Shown in pieces: positions 10,541 through 19,984 of a stretch of 64,000 bases of DNA; within the stretch, counting starts at the first letter, position 1; each line of letters begins with the position of its first letter. Position numbers and translations under genes: made by a program. The stretch covers positions 1-64,000 of the forward strand of contig QOQU01000011.1 of NCBI GenBank assembly GCA_003327455.1, in the 5' to 3' direction. Origin of the DNA: Anaerolineae bacterium (GTDB lineage: Bacteria; Chloroflexota; Anaerolineae; Anaerolineales; UBA4823). The notes beneath the pieces are model-generated. The model worked only from the letters and a program-made list of their open reading frames with translations. It did not search any database and was not told the DNA's origin.

Positions 10541-13500
10541 ATGAAACACTCGCTTTTTGTATTGTCGCTGATTCTGGTCTTTGCCATGCTGGCTGTTTCT
10601 CTCGTTTCATCGCCGGGAGGACAGGTTCAAGCCCAGGGAGACGAACCCCCGCGCCCAACTCGCGAACGTGTGCAACTGAATAAAGTCGATCTCTCAGAAG
10701 TGGAAGCCCACTACGGCCGACTGGCAGATCGCAAGGGGAAAATTGGAGTGGTCGTCGAATTTGAAACGGAACCGGCGGCGCTTGTCTACGCTCGCAGTCA
10801 GGGGCGCTTACAGGGCGAGATGACCAGTTTGACCCAAAATCAAATTGCTCAAATCGAAGAAGAGCAAGAGGCTTTCCAACGCGCCCTGCGTCAGAAGCAG
10901 ATCCAGGTTCAGGAGCTTTTCCGCACCCAGAAAGTTTTCAATGGCATCTGGTTGCGGCTCGAAGCCAAAGATGTCCCCAAATTGCGCACCCTGCCGGGCG
11001 TGAAGGCAATTCACCCAATCATCCCGAAAACACTCGATCATACCACCAGCGTCCCGCTGATCGGTGCGCCGCAAGTTTGGGGAGGTCTGACCAATTACCA
11101 GGGTGACAACATCGAGATCGGGATCATCGACACAGGCATCGATTACATCCATACCAACTTCGGCGGAACCGGCACAGGATATGGAAGCCAGGACTTTACC
11201 AGCATCACCGAAGCAGGCAACCTGTTCCCCACCGCAAAAGTTGTCGGCGGCTACGACTTTGTAGGGGATGCTTATGATGCCAACAGCAATCCCATTCCGG
11301 TACCTGACCCGGATCCGATGGACTGCAATGGACACGGCAGTCATGTCGCCGGAACAGCAGCCGGCTTTGGTGTGCTGACCGATGGCAGCACTTATCAGGA
11401 AAGCGGCAGCGATACTTATGCTAACTTAAAGAACTTAACTCAGAACCAATATACCAGCAAGTTCCGCATCGGTCCGGGCGTCGCTCCAAAAGCCAAACTG
11501 TATGCGCTGCGCGTCTTTGGTTGCTCTGGGTCGACAGAGGTAACCGATCTGGCAATCGAGTGGGCAATGGATCCGAACGGAGATAATGATCTGAGCGATC
11601 ATCTGGATGTGATTAACATGTCCCTGGGCTCTTCCTTCGGGTCTGAGTTTGACACCACTGCCATTGCAGCCAACAACGCTGCCCTGGCGGGGGTGATTGT
11701 GGTTGCCTCGGCTGGCAATTCTGGGGATGTCTATTATATCCATGGCTCTCCTGCCGTTGCCCGCAATGCCATCAGCGTTGCGGCAAGCCTGGATCAGGGA
11801 GCAGTGGTCGGCGCCTTTGAAGTCACCAATGTTTCATCGCCATTGTATGGACAGCATCCGGCTGTTGAAGCAGATTTTGGACCTCAGACATTTGACGTCA
11901 CGGCGCCAATTACAACAACCATACCCGCAAATGGGTGTACCTCGATTTCTAACAATCTGAGCGGGAAAATTGCTCTCATCGACCGGGGTGGCTGCCTTTT
12001 CGTTACGAAAGTGAAAAACGCTCAAAACAAAGGAGCAGTGGGCGTCCTGATTGCCAACAACGTGCCCGGTTTTCCTTTCGCAATGGGCGGAACGGATCCA
12101 ACGATCACGATCCCTTCCATGATGACGACATTGGCTGTCGGTAATGCGCTTAAGTTAAATCTTCCCCTGACAGTGCGGCTAACTTCTGACTACCGCGACC
12201 AGGTGACCATGATTGACGACTCCTTGAGGGACACCCTTGCCTCGTTTAGCTCGCGCGGACCCGGGCGATTCGACACATCCCTGAAACCCGATTTGACCGC
12301 CCCAGGTGAAACGATCTACTCAACCGAAGCTCTCAGCGGGAATAAAGGGGTCAGTTCCAATGGAACGTCAATGGCAGCGCCTCATGTAGCGGGCGCCATG
12401 GCATTGCTCCGACAAAAATATCCTGACTGGAGTGTGGCAGAACTGAAAGCCCTGGTGATGAATACTGCCAGCAATGATATTTATACTGGCTTGAATCAGA
12501 CGGGCAATCCCCATACGCCCACTCGAGTTGGCGCAGGGCGTTTAGATATCGCCAAAGCCGTGCAGTCCCCCATAATTGCCTACGCAACGGACAACCCTGG
12601 AGCGGTCAGCGTCTCTTTTGGGCAGGTTGCAGTGGTAGAAAGCGGAAACACGATCGATCAGACGCTGGTCAAGAGTATTACCGTGAAGAACACGACCGGC
12701 ACAGCGGTCACTTATAATGCCAGCTTCGTCTCGCGCTATCAAGCCAATCCCGGGTTATCCTTCAGTCTCCTGGATGGTTCTGGCAATCTTCTCAGCAACT
12801 CGCTGACGATTCCCGCCAACAGCTCGACAACGATTCAGGTAAAAGTCGAGATTAACAGTGATGCATTGACGCGTTCCATTGATCCCAATCTTTCTACATC
12901 TGGCGGACGGCAGCGCTTCAGTGAAGCAGGAGGTTTTGTAAAGCTCGAATCCACCAGTAGCAACCCAGAAGTACGAGTTCCGGTCCACATTGCCCCTCGT
13001 CCGGCAAGCGCGATGTCCGTGGAAGCAGGAGCATTGATGGTTGGCACAGCAATCACAGGGACGCTGAACCTGACGACCACAGGTACGCCCGTTGAAACCA
13101 GCGATGATGACTCATTAGCCTATCTCCTGGAGTGGGTCGGGGAGAGTCCGGACGATAGTTGGAGCAGCGGAATAACGGATGCAGCCGATCTGCACCATAT
13201 TGGCGTCACGACCGATTATCCTCATTGGGATTTTGCGGATGCTGCAGTCTATTTTGGCGTAGCGACCTATGGGAAATGGGATACGCCCAGTAGTGTTGAG
13301 TTCGATATCTGGATTGATACCGATGAGGACGGGGTGGATGACTATGTAGTCTTCAACACCAACCAGGGCTTCTTCACAGGCTCCACCGACGACGTCCAAC
13401 TCTCAATTTTCTGCCCCCTTCTCGACAATGGCATCGATGTCGATTTTGATAACTGCGATGCCTGGTACTATCTCAATGGACTGAGCGGCAATACGAATAC

Positions 13501-13873
13501 CAATCTCTTCCATAACAACGTCATGACTCTTCTCGTACCACCCGAAGGGATTGGACTCACCGAGTCAGGCGATACCGATTTCTCGTTCTACATTGTCTCC
13601 TGGAGCCGGGACGATAGCTCCTGGGTCGATGTAAGTGATGTGTACTCTTATGATGTCGCCCAACCGGGTTTATACATGATCGATGAGGTGACGGAGATGC
13701 CCTTGTGGTTGGATAATCCAGGCTTTTCGCCCACCTTCGATGTGTACTTCGATCGGAGAGCAAGCCAGCGGCTTGGTTCAAAAGGTTTACTGATTTTCCA
13801 CCTCTACAACGCCAGCAACACCGTGGAAGCCCTGCCATGGGGCTTGACGTATCTTCCGTTGATCCTCCGTTAG
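10541..13873 (+). CDS. Secreted subtilisin-like serine protease (S8) with PA domain
   Basis: The 1110-residue product has a signal peptide (LFVLSLILVFAMLAVSLVSS) and an inhibitor-I9-like propeptide up to about residue 165. The catalytic triad is complete: Asp197 in IGIIDTGID, His265 in NGHGSHVAGTA and Ser610 in NGTSMAAPHVAGA. A protease-associated (PA) domain is inserted between His and Ser near residues 440-530 (SGKIALIDRGGCLFVTKVKN). A C-terminal region of about 430 residues is beta-rich, with acidic Asp-rich loops (DTDEDGVDDYV) that look calcium-binding. It ends WGLTYLPLILR, without an obvious anchor. It should be exported and self-processed to degrade extracellular protein. AGGAG precedes the ATG, and a strong terminator follows. 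It is transcribed alone. Confidence 0.95.
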   Translation: MKHSLFVLSLILVFAMLAVSLVSSPGGQVQAQGDEPPRPTRERVQLNKVDLSEVEAHYGRLADRKGKIGVVVEFETEPAALVYARSQGRLQGEMTSLTQNQIAQIEEEQEAFQRALRQKQIQVQELFRTQKVFNGIWLRLEAKDVPKLRTLPGVKAIHPIIPKTLDHTTSVPLIGAPQVWGGLTNYQGDNIEIGIIDTGIDYIHTNFGGTGTGYGSQDFTSITEAGNLFPTAKVVGGYDFVGDAYDANSNPIPVPDPDPMDCNGHGSHVAGTAAGFGVLTDGSTYQESGSDTYANLKNLTQNQYTSKFRIGPGVAPKAKLYALRVFGCSGSTEVTDLAIEWAMDPNGDNDLSDHLDVINMSLGSSFGSEFDTTAIAANNAALAGVIVVASAGNSGDVYYIHGSPAVARNAISVAASLDQGAVVGAFEVTNVSSPLYGQHPAVEADFGPQTFDVTAPITTTIPANGCTSISNNLSGKIALIDRGGCLFVTKVKNAQNKGAVGVLIANNVPGFPFAMGGTDPTITIPSMMTTLAVGNALKLNLPLTVRLTSDYRDQVTMIDDSLRDTLASFSSRGPGRFDTSLKPDLTAPGETIYSTEALSGNKGVSSNGTSMAAPHVAGAMALLRQKYPDWSVAELKALVMNTASNDIYTGLNQTGNPHTPTRVGAGRLDIAKAVQSPIIAYATDNPGAVSVSFGQVAVVESGNTIDQTLVKSITVKNTTGTAVTYNASFVSRYQANPGLSFSLLDGSGNLLSNSLTIPANSSTTIQVKVEINSDALTRSIDPNLSTSGGRQRFSEAGGFVKLESTSSNPEVRVPVHIAPRPASAMSVEAGALMVGTAITGTLNLTTTGTPVETSDDDSLAYLLEWVGESPDDSWSSGITDAADLHHIGVTTDYPHWDFADAAVYFGVATYGKWDTPSSVEFDIWIDTDEDGVDDYVVFNTNQGFFTGSTDDVQLSIFCPLLDNGIDVDFDNCDAWYYLNGLSGNTNTNLFHNNVMTLLVPPEGIGLTESGDTDFSFYIVSWSRDDSSWVDVSDVYSYDVAQPGLYMIDEVTEMPLWLDNPGFSPTFDVYFDRRASQRLGSKGLLIFHLYNASNTVEALPWGLTYLPLILR

Positions 13874-13888
13874 GTCGGTAGCTGAAAG

Positions 13889-13920
13889 AAGAGGAGGCAC
13901 CAAAGGAGGTGCCTCCTCTT
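13889..13920. terminator. Bidirectional terminator between subtilase and lysK
   Basis: A 13-bp perfect stem (AAGAGGAGGCACC with its complement) encloses a 6-nt loop and is followed by TCTATTTT on the plus strand. It lies 15 bp past the subtilase stop. The convergent lysK gene ends 31 bp away on the other side, so one hairpin can serve both transcripts. Confidence 0.8.
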
Positions 13921-13951
13921 TCTATTTTCCAGATAAGCGTGAGGATTTAGG

Positions 13952-15067
13952 TCAGCGGCTCAGTTCCCTGAGAACCCTCTCCAGTACCTTCACGGCGCGG
14001 CGGTATTCGGTCAGCGAAAGATGCTCGTCCGGGGTGTGGTCGAGGTTCGAGTCGCCTGGACCATAAGCCACCGCCGGACAGTCCCACACGGGCGCAACAA
14101 TGTTCAGGTCGGCCGTGCCGGTCTTGAGCGCAAAGGTGGGGGAGAGCGTTTCCCCTTCCTCAGCCGCAACAGCGCGAATGCTTTGTAAAAACGCCCGCAC
14201 CAGAGCGGTGTTCTTCTCTGCCCGATAGGCAGGGATGGGATAGCCAAGCGGCTGCAAGGCGCACTCGACCCCTTCCAGACATGCAAACAGGTCCTGCACC
14301 TGGCGATACCAGGCTGGAGGGGAGACTTCTGGGGGTAAGCGCACGCCGACGCGCAGGGTTGCCGTCTCGGTAAAGCCATCTTCGGCGGAAGAAAAGCCGC
14401 GCAGACGGGGGGTAACCTGATCGAACTGCCGTTCTTTGTCCTGATTGTAGGTTTGCGCCCATTTCAACAGGCTATCCCAGAAGATAAAAGCAGCTTCGCA
14501 GACCGAGGGGCGCTGAGAGGCTGTGTGTGTCACCGGAGCGCGAAAGGTGGCTTCGAACCAGGCTGTGCCCTTGTAGCCTAAAGTCACCCGACTCCACTGG
14601 CTGGGCTCACCGATGATGGCAAAGCGTGGGCGGTAGCGATCCACCACATAGCGAGCCCCCTCCGAGTCGCCTTCCTCGCCCACCGCCCCAATGACCACGA
14701 TCTGCCAGCCGGGAACCTTCCCTGCTGCGGCAGCGGCATCCACAAAGGCTGCCAGAGGACCTTTGGCATCCACGCTACCGCGCCCGTAAAACCGATCGTC
14801 CTCCACCCGCAACGGGATTTCGCCGCGCACGGTATCGATATGACCGAGCAGCACAATGGTTTGTTCACCGTCACCCATCACCCCCACGGCGTTGCCTGCT
14901 CCATCGCAAAAGGACCGGGTAAAGCCCAGGCTTTGCATATGTTGCACCAGCCAGGCGACAGCTTCGGCTTCTTGCCCGGAAGGACTGTATCGAGAGACCA
15001 ACCCCAGCAGCGTGGAAGGCACGTTATTTAATGGCGTTGAAGAAGTTTGAATCAATCGAGATTCCAT
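13952..15067 (-). CDS. lysK: [LysW]-lysine/[LysW]-ornithine hydrolase
   Basis: The 371-residue protein belongs to the M20 zinc peptidase family and should release the finished amino acid (lysine, or ornithine for arginine) from the gamma-carboxyl of the C-terminal Glu of LysW, the last step on the carrier. Visible signatures are [15 protein letters not shown] (first metal ligand), [14 protein letters not shown] (bridging Asp) and the GEEGDSEGA motif with the catalytic Glu. [15 protein letters not shown] near the C-terminus gives the last His ligand. It is the distal gene of the lysW operon, but a 507-bp spacer packed with palindromic repeats separates it from lysJ, so its transcription may be partly uncoupled. 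Whether lysine or ornithine is released cannot be told from the sequence. Confidence 0.92.
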   Translation of the reverse strand: MESRLIQTSSTPLNNVPSTLLGLVSRYSPSGQEAEAVAWLVQHMQSLGFTRSFCDGAGNAVGVMGDGEQTIVLLGHIDTVRGEIPLRVEDDRFYGRGSVDAKGPLAAFVDAAAAAGKVPGWQIVVIGAVGEEGDSEGARYVVDRYRPRFAIIGEPSQWSRVTLGYKGTAWFEATFRAPVTHTASQRPSVCEAAFIFWDSLLKWAQTYNQDKERQFDQVTPRLRGFSSAEDGFTETATLRVGVRLPPEVSPPAWYRQVQDLFACLEGVECALQPLGYPIPAYRAEKNTALVRAFLQSIRAVAAEEGETLSPTFALKTGTADLNIVAPVWDCPAVAYGPGDSNLDHTPDEHLSLTEYRRAVKVLERVLRELSR

Positions 15068-15138
15068 GCTGACGATTTAACTGCTTAAGATTTTGATCAT
15101 GCCTTACCCCCAACTGCTCTGCGATGGGGCGACTGGCT

Positions 15139-15547
15139 CTGCCCCCTTCTCCCTTAGGGAGAAGGGATGGGGATGAGGGATAAGGGCAGGAGCGTTTCGG
15201 CGCGTGAGCGAGCGAGGGGAGTACGCCCTCACCCCCAACCCCTCGCCCACGGGGGAGATAGAGTCCCCTCTCCCTTAGGGAGAGGGCTAGGGTGAGGGAT
15301 AAGAACACGGGCGTCCAGAGACTTCGGCGGCTGAGGGGGATGACCCTCACCCCCGACCCCTCTCCCACGGGGCGAGGGGAGAGACCCTCACCCCCGGCCT
15401 CTTTCACCCACGGGGGAGAGGGGAGATAGAGTCCCCTCTCCCTTAGGGAGAGGGCTAGGGTGAGGGATAAAAGCAGGGATGGCAAGATGCGCTGGCGGGG
15501 CAACGGTGAGACCCTCACCCCCAACCGCTCTCCCACGGGGCGAGAGG
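15139..15547. repeat. Palindromic repeat cluster 2, between lysJ and lysK
   Basis: About six hairpin units of the CCCTCACCC..TCTCCCTAAGGGAGAGGG type occupy nearly all of the 507-bp gap between two genes of one pathway. The units are imperfect copies of those near 6.5 kb. No start site or other gene can be recognised in the gap. Confidence 0.9.
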
Positions 15548-15574
15548 AGGAATGAATGAGACCGCTCTCCATCC

Positions 15575-16759
15575 TCAATCTGCCGGCGCGGTTTCCTCTG
15601 CCAGCGACTCCTGCGCCAAGACGGTTTCGAGAGCCTGCGCCACCCGTTCCAGTTGTTCCTGTTCAATCACCAGCGGAGGCAACAGGCGAATCACGTTCAT
15701 CCCGGCGTTCAAGACCAGCACCCCCTGTTCGGCCATGGCTTGAATGTAGGAGGCTACCTTTTGTTTCAACTCAATGCCGATGATCAACCCCAGGCCGCGC
15801 ACTTCGCGGATCAGGGGCGACTCGATCTGGCGCAGGCGTTCTTGCATCCACGCTCCCAGGCGAGCCGCGCGACCCGGCAAATCCTCTTTCTCGATTAACT
15901 CCAGAGCCGCCAGAGAAGCTGCGCAAACCACCGGATTGCCGCCAAAGGTCGAACCATGCCAGCCAACCTCGAATGAGCCCACGCGCTCGCCGATCAGGGT
16001 TGCTCCCATCGGCAAGCCACCGGCCATCGATTTCGCCACGCACACCAGATCGGGGTCTAAGTCGTAGTGGTGATAAGCGAACAATCTACCCGTCCTGCCC
16101 CAGCCAGTCTGCACTTCATCGATGATCAACAGCGCGCCGCGCTGGCGGCAGATTTCCTGCGCGCCCTGCAAGAATTCGGCGCTGCCGGGATAGACCCCTC
16201 CCTCGCCCTGCACAACTTCGAGGATCACCGCCGCGGTCTGATCGTCCACCGCCTGGTTGAGCTTGTCGAGGTTATTGTAGGGAACATGAAGAAAGCCTGG
16301 CACGAGGGGCTCAAAGACTTCTTTGTATTTTTTGTTGAAAGTCGCCGAGAGGGCACCCATTGTGCGTCCGTGAAAAGCGCGCATGGCAGCCACAATTTTG
16401 GGGCGGCGGGTGGTGGCGCGGGCAAATTTGAGTGCTGCTTCTACCGCTTCGGTACCCGAGTTGCACAGGAAGACACGGCTCATCCCGGTCAGGGTGCATA
16501 AGCGCTCGACCAGCTTTGCCCGTTGGTCGTTGTAAAACATCTCCGGGCAGATGGTCAGGCGTTGCGCCTGGGCGGCAATGGCAGCCGCAATCGCCGGGTG
16601 GGCATGACCAAGATTCGCCACCCCCTGACCACCGACACAATCAATGTATTCGCGACCCTGATCGTCGTAGAGCAAAGCGCCTTTGCCGGCTACAATGGTC
16701 AGGTTGCGCTTGGCGTAAACGCCACTGGTATATTTTGCTTCGATCTGTTGAACATCCAT
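15575..16759 (-). CDS. lysJ: [LysW]-aminoadipate/glutamate semialdehyde aminotransferase
   Basis: The 394-residue protein is a class III PLP aminotransferase of the ArgD/LysJ group. It converts the carrier-bound semialdehyde to the amine with glutamate as donor. Marker sequences include FLCNSGTEAVEAALKFAR, the PLP-binding Asp in LLIIDEVQTGWGRTG and the Schiff-base lysine in CVAKSMAGGLPMGA, with GSTFGGNPVVCAA after it. The last 15 or so residues (ESLAEETAPAD) are an acidic tail just before the repeat cluster. It starts 10 bp after the stop of lysZ and is surrounded by lysZ and lysK, so it works in the LysW pathway rather than with free N-acetylornithine. Confidence 0.93.
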   Translation of the reverse strand: MDVQQIEAKYTSGVYAKRNLTIVAGKGALLYDDQGREYIDCVGGQGVANLGHAHPAIAAAIAAQAQRLTICPEMFYNDQRAKLVERLCTLTGMSRVFLCNSGTEAVEAALKFARATTRRPKIVAAMRAFHGRTMGALSATFNKKYKEVFEPLVPGFLHVPYNNLDKLNQAVDDQTAAVILEVVQGEGGVYPGSAEFLQGAQEICRQRGALLIIDEVQTGWGRTGRLFAYHHYDLDPDLVCVAKSMAGGLPMGATLIGERVGSFEVGWHGSTFGGNPVVCAASLAALELIEKEDLPGRAARLGAWMQERLRQIESPLIREVRGLGLIIGIELKQKVASYIQAMAEQGVLVLNAGMNVIRLLPPLVIEQEQLERVAQALETVLAQESLAEETAPAD

Positions 16760-16769
16760 CCGACTACCT

Positions 16770-17597
16770 CTAAGCCAGAATAGCCGTCCCTTCCCCCTGC
16801 AGGGCGCGGCGAATGGGTGATTCTACCCGTCCGTCAGCGATCAGCACTCGTTGAACCCCACCCTGTAAAGCCTCTTGAGCGCCAAGGACTTTCTTCTTCA
16901 TCCGCCCCTGGGCGGCTTCGATAGCCTGATCGATCTGGGCGAGTTTGATTTCGGGAATCAAGGAATTGACATCCGGGAAATGGCGCAACAGCCCCGGCGC
17001 CGCCGTGAGCAGGATGAGCGTGGATGCTCCCATCGCAGCGGCAATCATAGCTGCGGCGCGGTCGGCGTCCACATTGAGCGTCTCTCCCTGGTAACTCAAC
17101 GCCAGCGGTGCAACCACCGGCGTGTATCCCCCCTCGAGCAGAGCAAGCAGCAAGGCGCTGTTCACTTTTTCGATCTTGCCGCTGTAATCATCGCGGATGA
17201 TGCGCCGCCGCCCGTTTTCGACGCTAATCACGCTTTCCTTGCGCTCCGCCACCAGCAGCCGTCCATCCACGCCGCTCAACCCCACCGCATTCACCCCCAG
17301 CGCCTGCAATTGCTCAACCAGAAAGGTATTGACCTTCCCATTAACTGCCATGGCAAAGATCTCTAACGTGCGGCGGTCAGTGTAGCGCGAGGTATGCCCG
17401 GAAGGGGAGTTGATGAAGCGCGGTGGGTAGCCCAGCGCTTCTCCAAGCGCGGTTGCTTCGGCAGATCCGCCGTGCACCAGCACCAACCGTCTACCTTCGG
17501 CAAGCAAGGAAACCACATCCTGACAAATTGCCTTGAAATCCACCCCTTCAGTGCCACCCAGTTTAACCACCAACAACCCACTGCCGTTTTCGTTCAT
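16770..17597 (-). CDS. lysZ: [LysW]-aminoadipate/glutamate kinase
   Basis: This 275-residue amino-acid kinase is related to ArgB and should phosphorylate the side-chain carboxyl of the LysW-bound substrate. The fold's signatures are visible: LLVVKLGGTEG at the N-terminus, RLVLVHGGSAEA for the substrate loop, GLSGVDGRLLVA, TPVVAPLALSYQGETLNVDADRAAA split over the substrate and ATP sites, and LILLTAAPGLLRHFPD. The basic residues that let LysZ-type kinases hold the acidic LysW are plausible but not assignable by eye. A 149-bp gap with no recognisable feature separates it from lysY upstream. lysJ follows after 10 bp. Confidence 0.93.
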   Translation of the reverse strand: MNENGSGLLVVKLGGTEGVDFKAICQDVVSLLAEGRRLVLVHGGSAEATALGEALGYPPRFINSPSGHTSRYTDRRTLEIFAMAVNGKVNTFLVEQLQALGVNAVGLSGVDGRLLVAERKESVISVENGRRRIIRDDYSGKIEKVNSALLLALLEGGYTPVVAPLALSYQGETLNVDADRAAAMIAAAMGASTLILLTAAPGLLRHFPDVNSLIPEIKLAQIDQAIEAAQGRMKKKVLGAQEALQGGVQRVLIADGRVESPIRRALQGEGTAILA

Positions 17598-17746
17598 CTG
17601 CTATTCCTACCATAAAGAGTATGTTTCGTTCACAAAAGCTCAACCCTTTTTTCTTGCTTCTGGGCTTTACAGGAACCCTTCCAGTCTTGCTGTGCTTAGT
17701 TTTCTGAAATGAGACCTGCCCGCCTTACCGGACAGCAAGCGAACAC

Positions 17747-18781
17747 CTAAACTGGATGCAAGCCCGGGAATTCCAATCCCAATGTCTCCTCCAACCCAAA
17801 CATCAAATTCATACACTGCACAGCCGAACCGGCAGCGCCCTTCATCAGGTTATCGATGGCGCAAATCGAAACCAGTTGACCCGTGCTCTCATCCAGTTCA
17901 AAGCCAAGGTCGGCGTAATTGGAGCCGGCTAAAATTTTCGGCTCGGGGACGCGGTAGATGCCGCGCTGTTCCTTCACCAGGCGGATAAAGGGGTTTTCGT
18001 TGGCAAAGGCGCGGTAGGCGCGCCAGAGATCTTTATTGGTAACCCCGCTCTTCACCTGCACATGGGCTGTCGCCAGCGCCCCCCGCACCAGTTCCACCGA
18101 GGTCATGGTAAGCTTCACCTTGGTCAAGCCGCACTCTTGCAGCACTTCGGCGGTATGCCGATGTCCAAATGGCGCAAAGGTGCGCACCACATGACTGCGC
18201 TCGGGGTGATGGGAGCCAGGGTTGCCCTCGGCGCCACCTTCCGAGGAGCCAACTTTGATCTCGACGATCACCGGGGAGTCCATCTCGATTAAACCGGCTT
18301 TGACCAGCGGTGCCAGCGCCAGGTTGGCGGCGGTGGCATTGCAGCCCACGCCACTCACGTAGCGCGCCGTGCGCAGTTCCTGGCGGTGGAATTCGGGCAA
18401 GCCATAGACAAAGCGCTCCAGCCAGTGCGGGGCAGCGTGTGGATGTCCATACCAGCGTTGATACATCTCGGCACTGCGCAGACGAAAATCAGCCGAGAGA
18501 TCGATGATGCGCTCAGCCAGCGAGGCATAGCGTTCGATCTCGCCCTGCGCCTGTCCATGCGGCAGGGCGAGGAAAAGCACGTCGCAGGGTTGCAGGGTTT
18601 GCGGGTCGCAAAACTGCAATTGCGTGCGCTTGCGCAGGTTGGGATGGGTTTGATAGACGTATTCCCCAAGACGGCTGCGGGAGGTCACCTGGGCAACCTC
18701 CACCTGAGGATGATCAAGCAACAGGCGCAACAACTCGCCGCCCGTGTAGCCAGAGCCGCCGACAATTGAAGCCCGGATCAT
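17747..18781 (-). CDS. lysY: [LysW]-aminoadipyl/glutamyl-6(5)-phosphate reductase
   Basis: The 344-residue protein is an ArgC-like NADPH-dependent reductase acting on the carrier-bound acyl phosphate. The N-terminal Rossmann motif is VGGSGYTGGELLRLL, and the catalytic cysteine lies in SGVGCNATAANLAL (about residue 149). The substrate-binding stretch KVGSSEGGAEGNPGSHHPERS replaces the acetyl-group pocket of classical ArgC proteins and is of the LysY type. NLMKGAAGSAVQCMNLMFG near the C-terminus is also family-typical. The gene lies 37 bp after lysX and is part of the same operon. Confidence 0.94.
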   Translation of the reverse strand: MIRASIVGGSGYTGGELLRLLLDHPQVEVAQVTSRSRLGEYVYQTHPNLRKRTQLQFCDPQTLQPCDVLFLALPHGQAQGEIERYASLAERIIDLSADFRLRSAEMYQRWYGHPHAAPHWLERFVYGLPEFHRQELRTARYVSGVGCNATAANLALAPLVKAGLIEMDSPVIVEIKVGSSEGGAEGNPGSHHPERSHVVRTFAPFGHRHTAEVLQECGLTKVKLTMTSVELVRGALATAHVQVKSGVTNKDLWRAYRAFANENPFIRLVKEQRGIYRVPEPKILAGSNYADLGFELDESTGQLVSICAIDNLMKGAAGSAVQCMNLMFGLEETLGLEFPGLHPV

Positions 18782-18818
18782 GATTTTCCGCCTTGTGAGA
18801 GAGGTTGATCTGCCATGT

Positions 18819-19694
18819 TCATCTCAGCACCTTTTCACCCCGCGCTACGGCTAGCAGATAATCCACAATATAGCCCGGGATATCCACGCCGGTGAGAGGA
18901 TAGGTGGTATGGAATTCCATGGTGTGATTGACCTCGTTTACCAGAAAACCCCGCTCGGGGTCTTCGAACAGGTCAATTGCCAGGACTCCACCTCCCACCG
19001 CCTGGGCTGCGCGGACACAGATTTCGTTCAATTCAGGGGTTACCGGACACACTTCGCCTTTTCCACCGCGCGCGGTGTTCGTGATCCAGTGCGGCGATTT
19101 GCGATAGATGGCGGTGATGGTTTGATCGCCAACTACAAAGGCGCGGATATCGCGACCCGGTTTCTGGACGTACTCCTGGATGTAAAAGACATTGTGCAAG
19201 GGCCCACCCAGGGTCTCGCGGTGTTCGATAATCGCTTCGGCGGCATCGCGGTCGTTGATCTTGGTCACCATGCGTCCCCAGGAGCCAATTATCGGTTTCA
19301 ACACCACCGGATAACCCATCTGCTCAATGGCTTGCAGGGCTGACTCGCCGGATAGGGCGGTGGTGAAGTGTGGTTGAGGCACGCCGGCTTTCGCCAATGC
19401 CAGGCTGGTGAGCAGTTTATCTCCACAGGTAGCCGCCACTTCAGCCGTGTTGACCGTTGGAACGCCCATGGCATTCAACACGCGCAGAGCATATAGGCCA
19501 CTGGTGAAGCTGATACTGCGCTCCAGGACGGCATCATACTTTTGCCAATCGGCGGCTTTCTCTACATCAAAGATCGCCTGACGATCGTCAATATGATCAT
19601 AGGCAACACCGCGTTTCTCTAACGCCTGGAAAATATACTTCTCCTCTACTCGCACCCGCGAGCAGAGCACAGCCACGTGCAGGGAGGAACTCAT
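18819..19694 (-). CDS. lysX: LysW-aminoadipate/glutamate ligase (ATP-grasp)
   Basis: The 291-residue ATP-grasp enzyme joins the alpha-amino group of alpha-aminoadipate or glutamate to the C-terminal Glu of LysW, which protects the amino group through the later steps. Typical segments are [19 protein letters not shown], the ATP-binding [36 protein letters not shown] and the metal-binding [15 protein letters not shown]. It lies 41 bp after lysW, from which it should be translated on the same transcript. Its ribosome site is weak (AAGGT, rather far upstream). Substrate choice between the lysine and arginine branches cannot be decided by eye. Confidence 0.95.
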   Translation of the reverse strand: MSSSLHVAVLCSRVRVEEKYIFQALEKRGVAYDHIDDRQAIFDVEKAADWQKYDAVLERSISFTSGLYALRVLNAMGVPTVNTAEVAATCGDKLLTSLALAKAGVPQPHFTTALSGESALQAIEQMGYPVVLKPIIGSWGRMVTKINDRDAAEAIIEHRETLGGPLHNVFYIQEYVQKPGRDIRAFVVGDQTITAIYRKSPHWITNTARGGKGEVCPVTPELNEICVRAAQAVGGGVLAIDLFEDPERGFLVNEVNHTMEFHTTYPLTGVDIPGYIVDYLLAVARGEKVLR

Positions 19695-19735
19695 GGTTGC
19701 AAAATTACCTTAGTAAAGATGGGGATTGGAGCGAT

Positions 19736-19903
19736 CTATTCGCCCCAATCCTCTGCTTCCATCGGTGCGGGCGCCAAGGCGGGAGGATCGAGAGAAACCA
19801 CTTCCAGATCCACGCCGCAATCGGGGCAGACAACAATCTCGCTCAGCATCGTGTCATTCGATAAAGAGACACTTGCCTCACATTCGGGACAGGTTGAAGT
19901 CAT
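19736..19903 (-). CDS. lysW: Amino-group carrier protein LysW
   Basis: This 55-residue acidic protein is the carrier on which LysX, LysZ, LysY, LysJ and LysK act. It has a zinc-ribbon core made of CPEC near the N-terminus and CPDCG about 24 residues later, and it ends with EDWGE, whose last Glu receives the amino acid. This C-terminal motif is diagnostic of the family. GGAGGTG lies 6 nt before the ATG. It is the first structural gene of the operon, and a terminator hairpin and arginine-rich leader ORF lie directly upstream. Confidence 0.97.
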   Translation of the reverse strand: MTSTCPECEASVSLSNDTMLSEIVVCPDCGVDLEVVSLDPPALAPAPMEAEDWGE

Positions 19904-19930
19904 AACACACCTCCAAAAAGATCTAGAGAT

Positions 19931-19966
19931 AAAAAGAACCCTCCTTGAGGAAGGAGGGTTCTTTTT
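19931..19966 (-). terminator. Intrinsic terminator (attenuator) ahead of lysW
   Basis: AAAAAGAACCCTCCTT and its exact complement form a 16-bp stem with a 4-nt loop, and the minus-strand copy ends in TTCTTTTT. It lies between the leader ORF and lysW, 28 bp before the lysW start, where a terminator would cut off the operon unless it were conditional. Its loop and ascending arm (19947-19955) are exactly complementary to 20017-20025 inside the leader ORF. Confidence 0.8.
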
Positions 19967-19984
19967 GTTAACCGCTGCGTTTGG

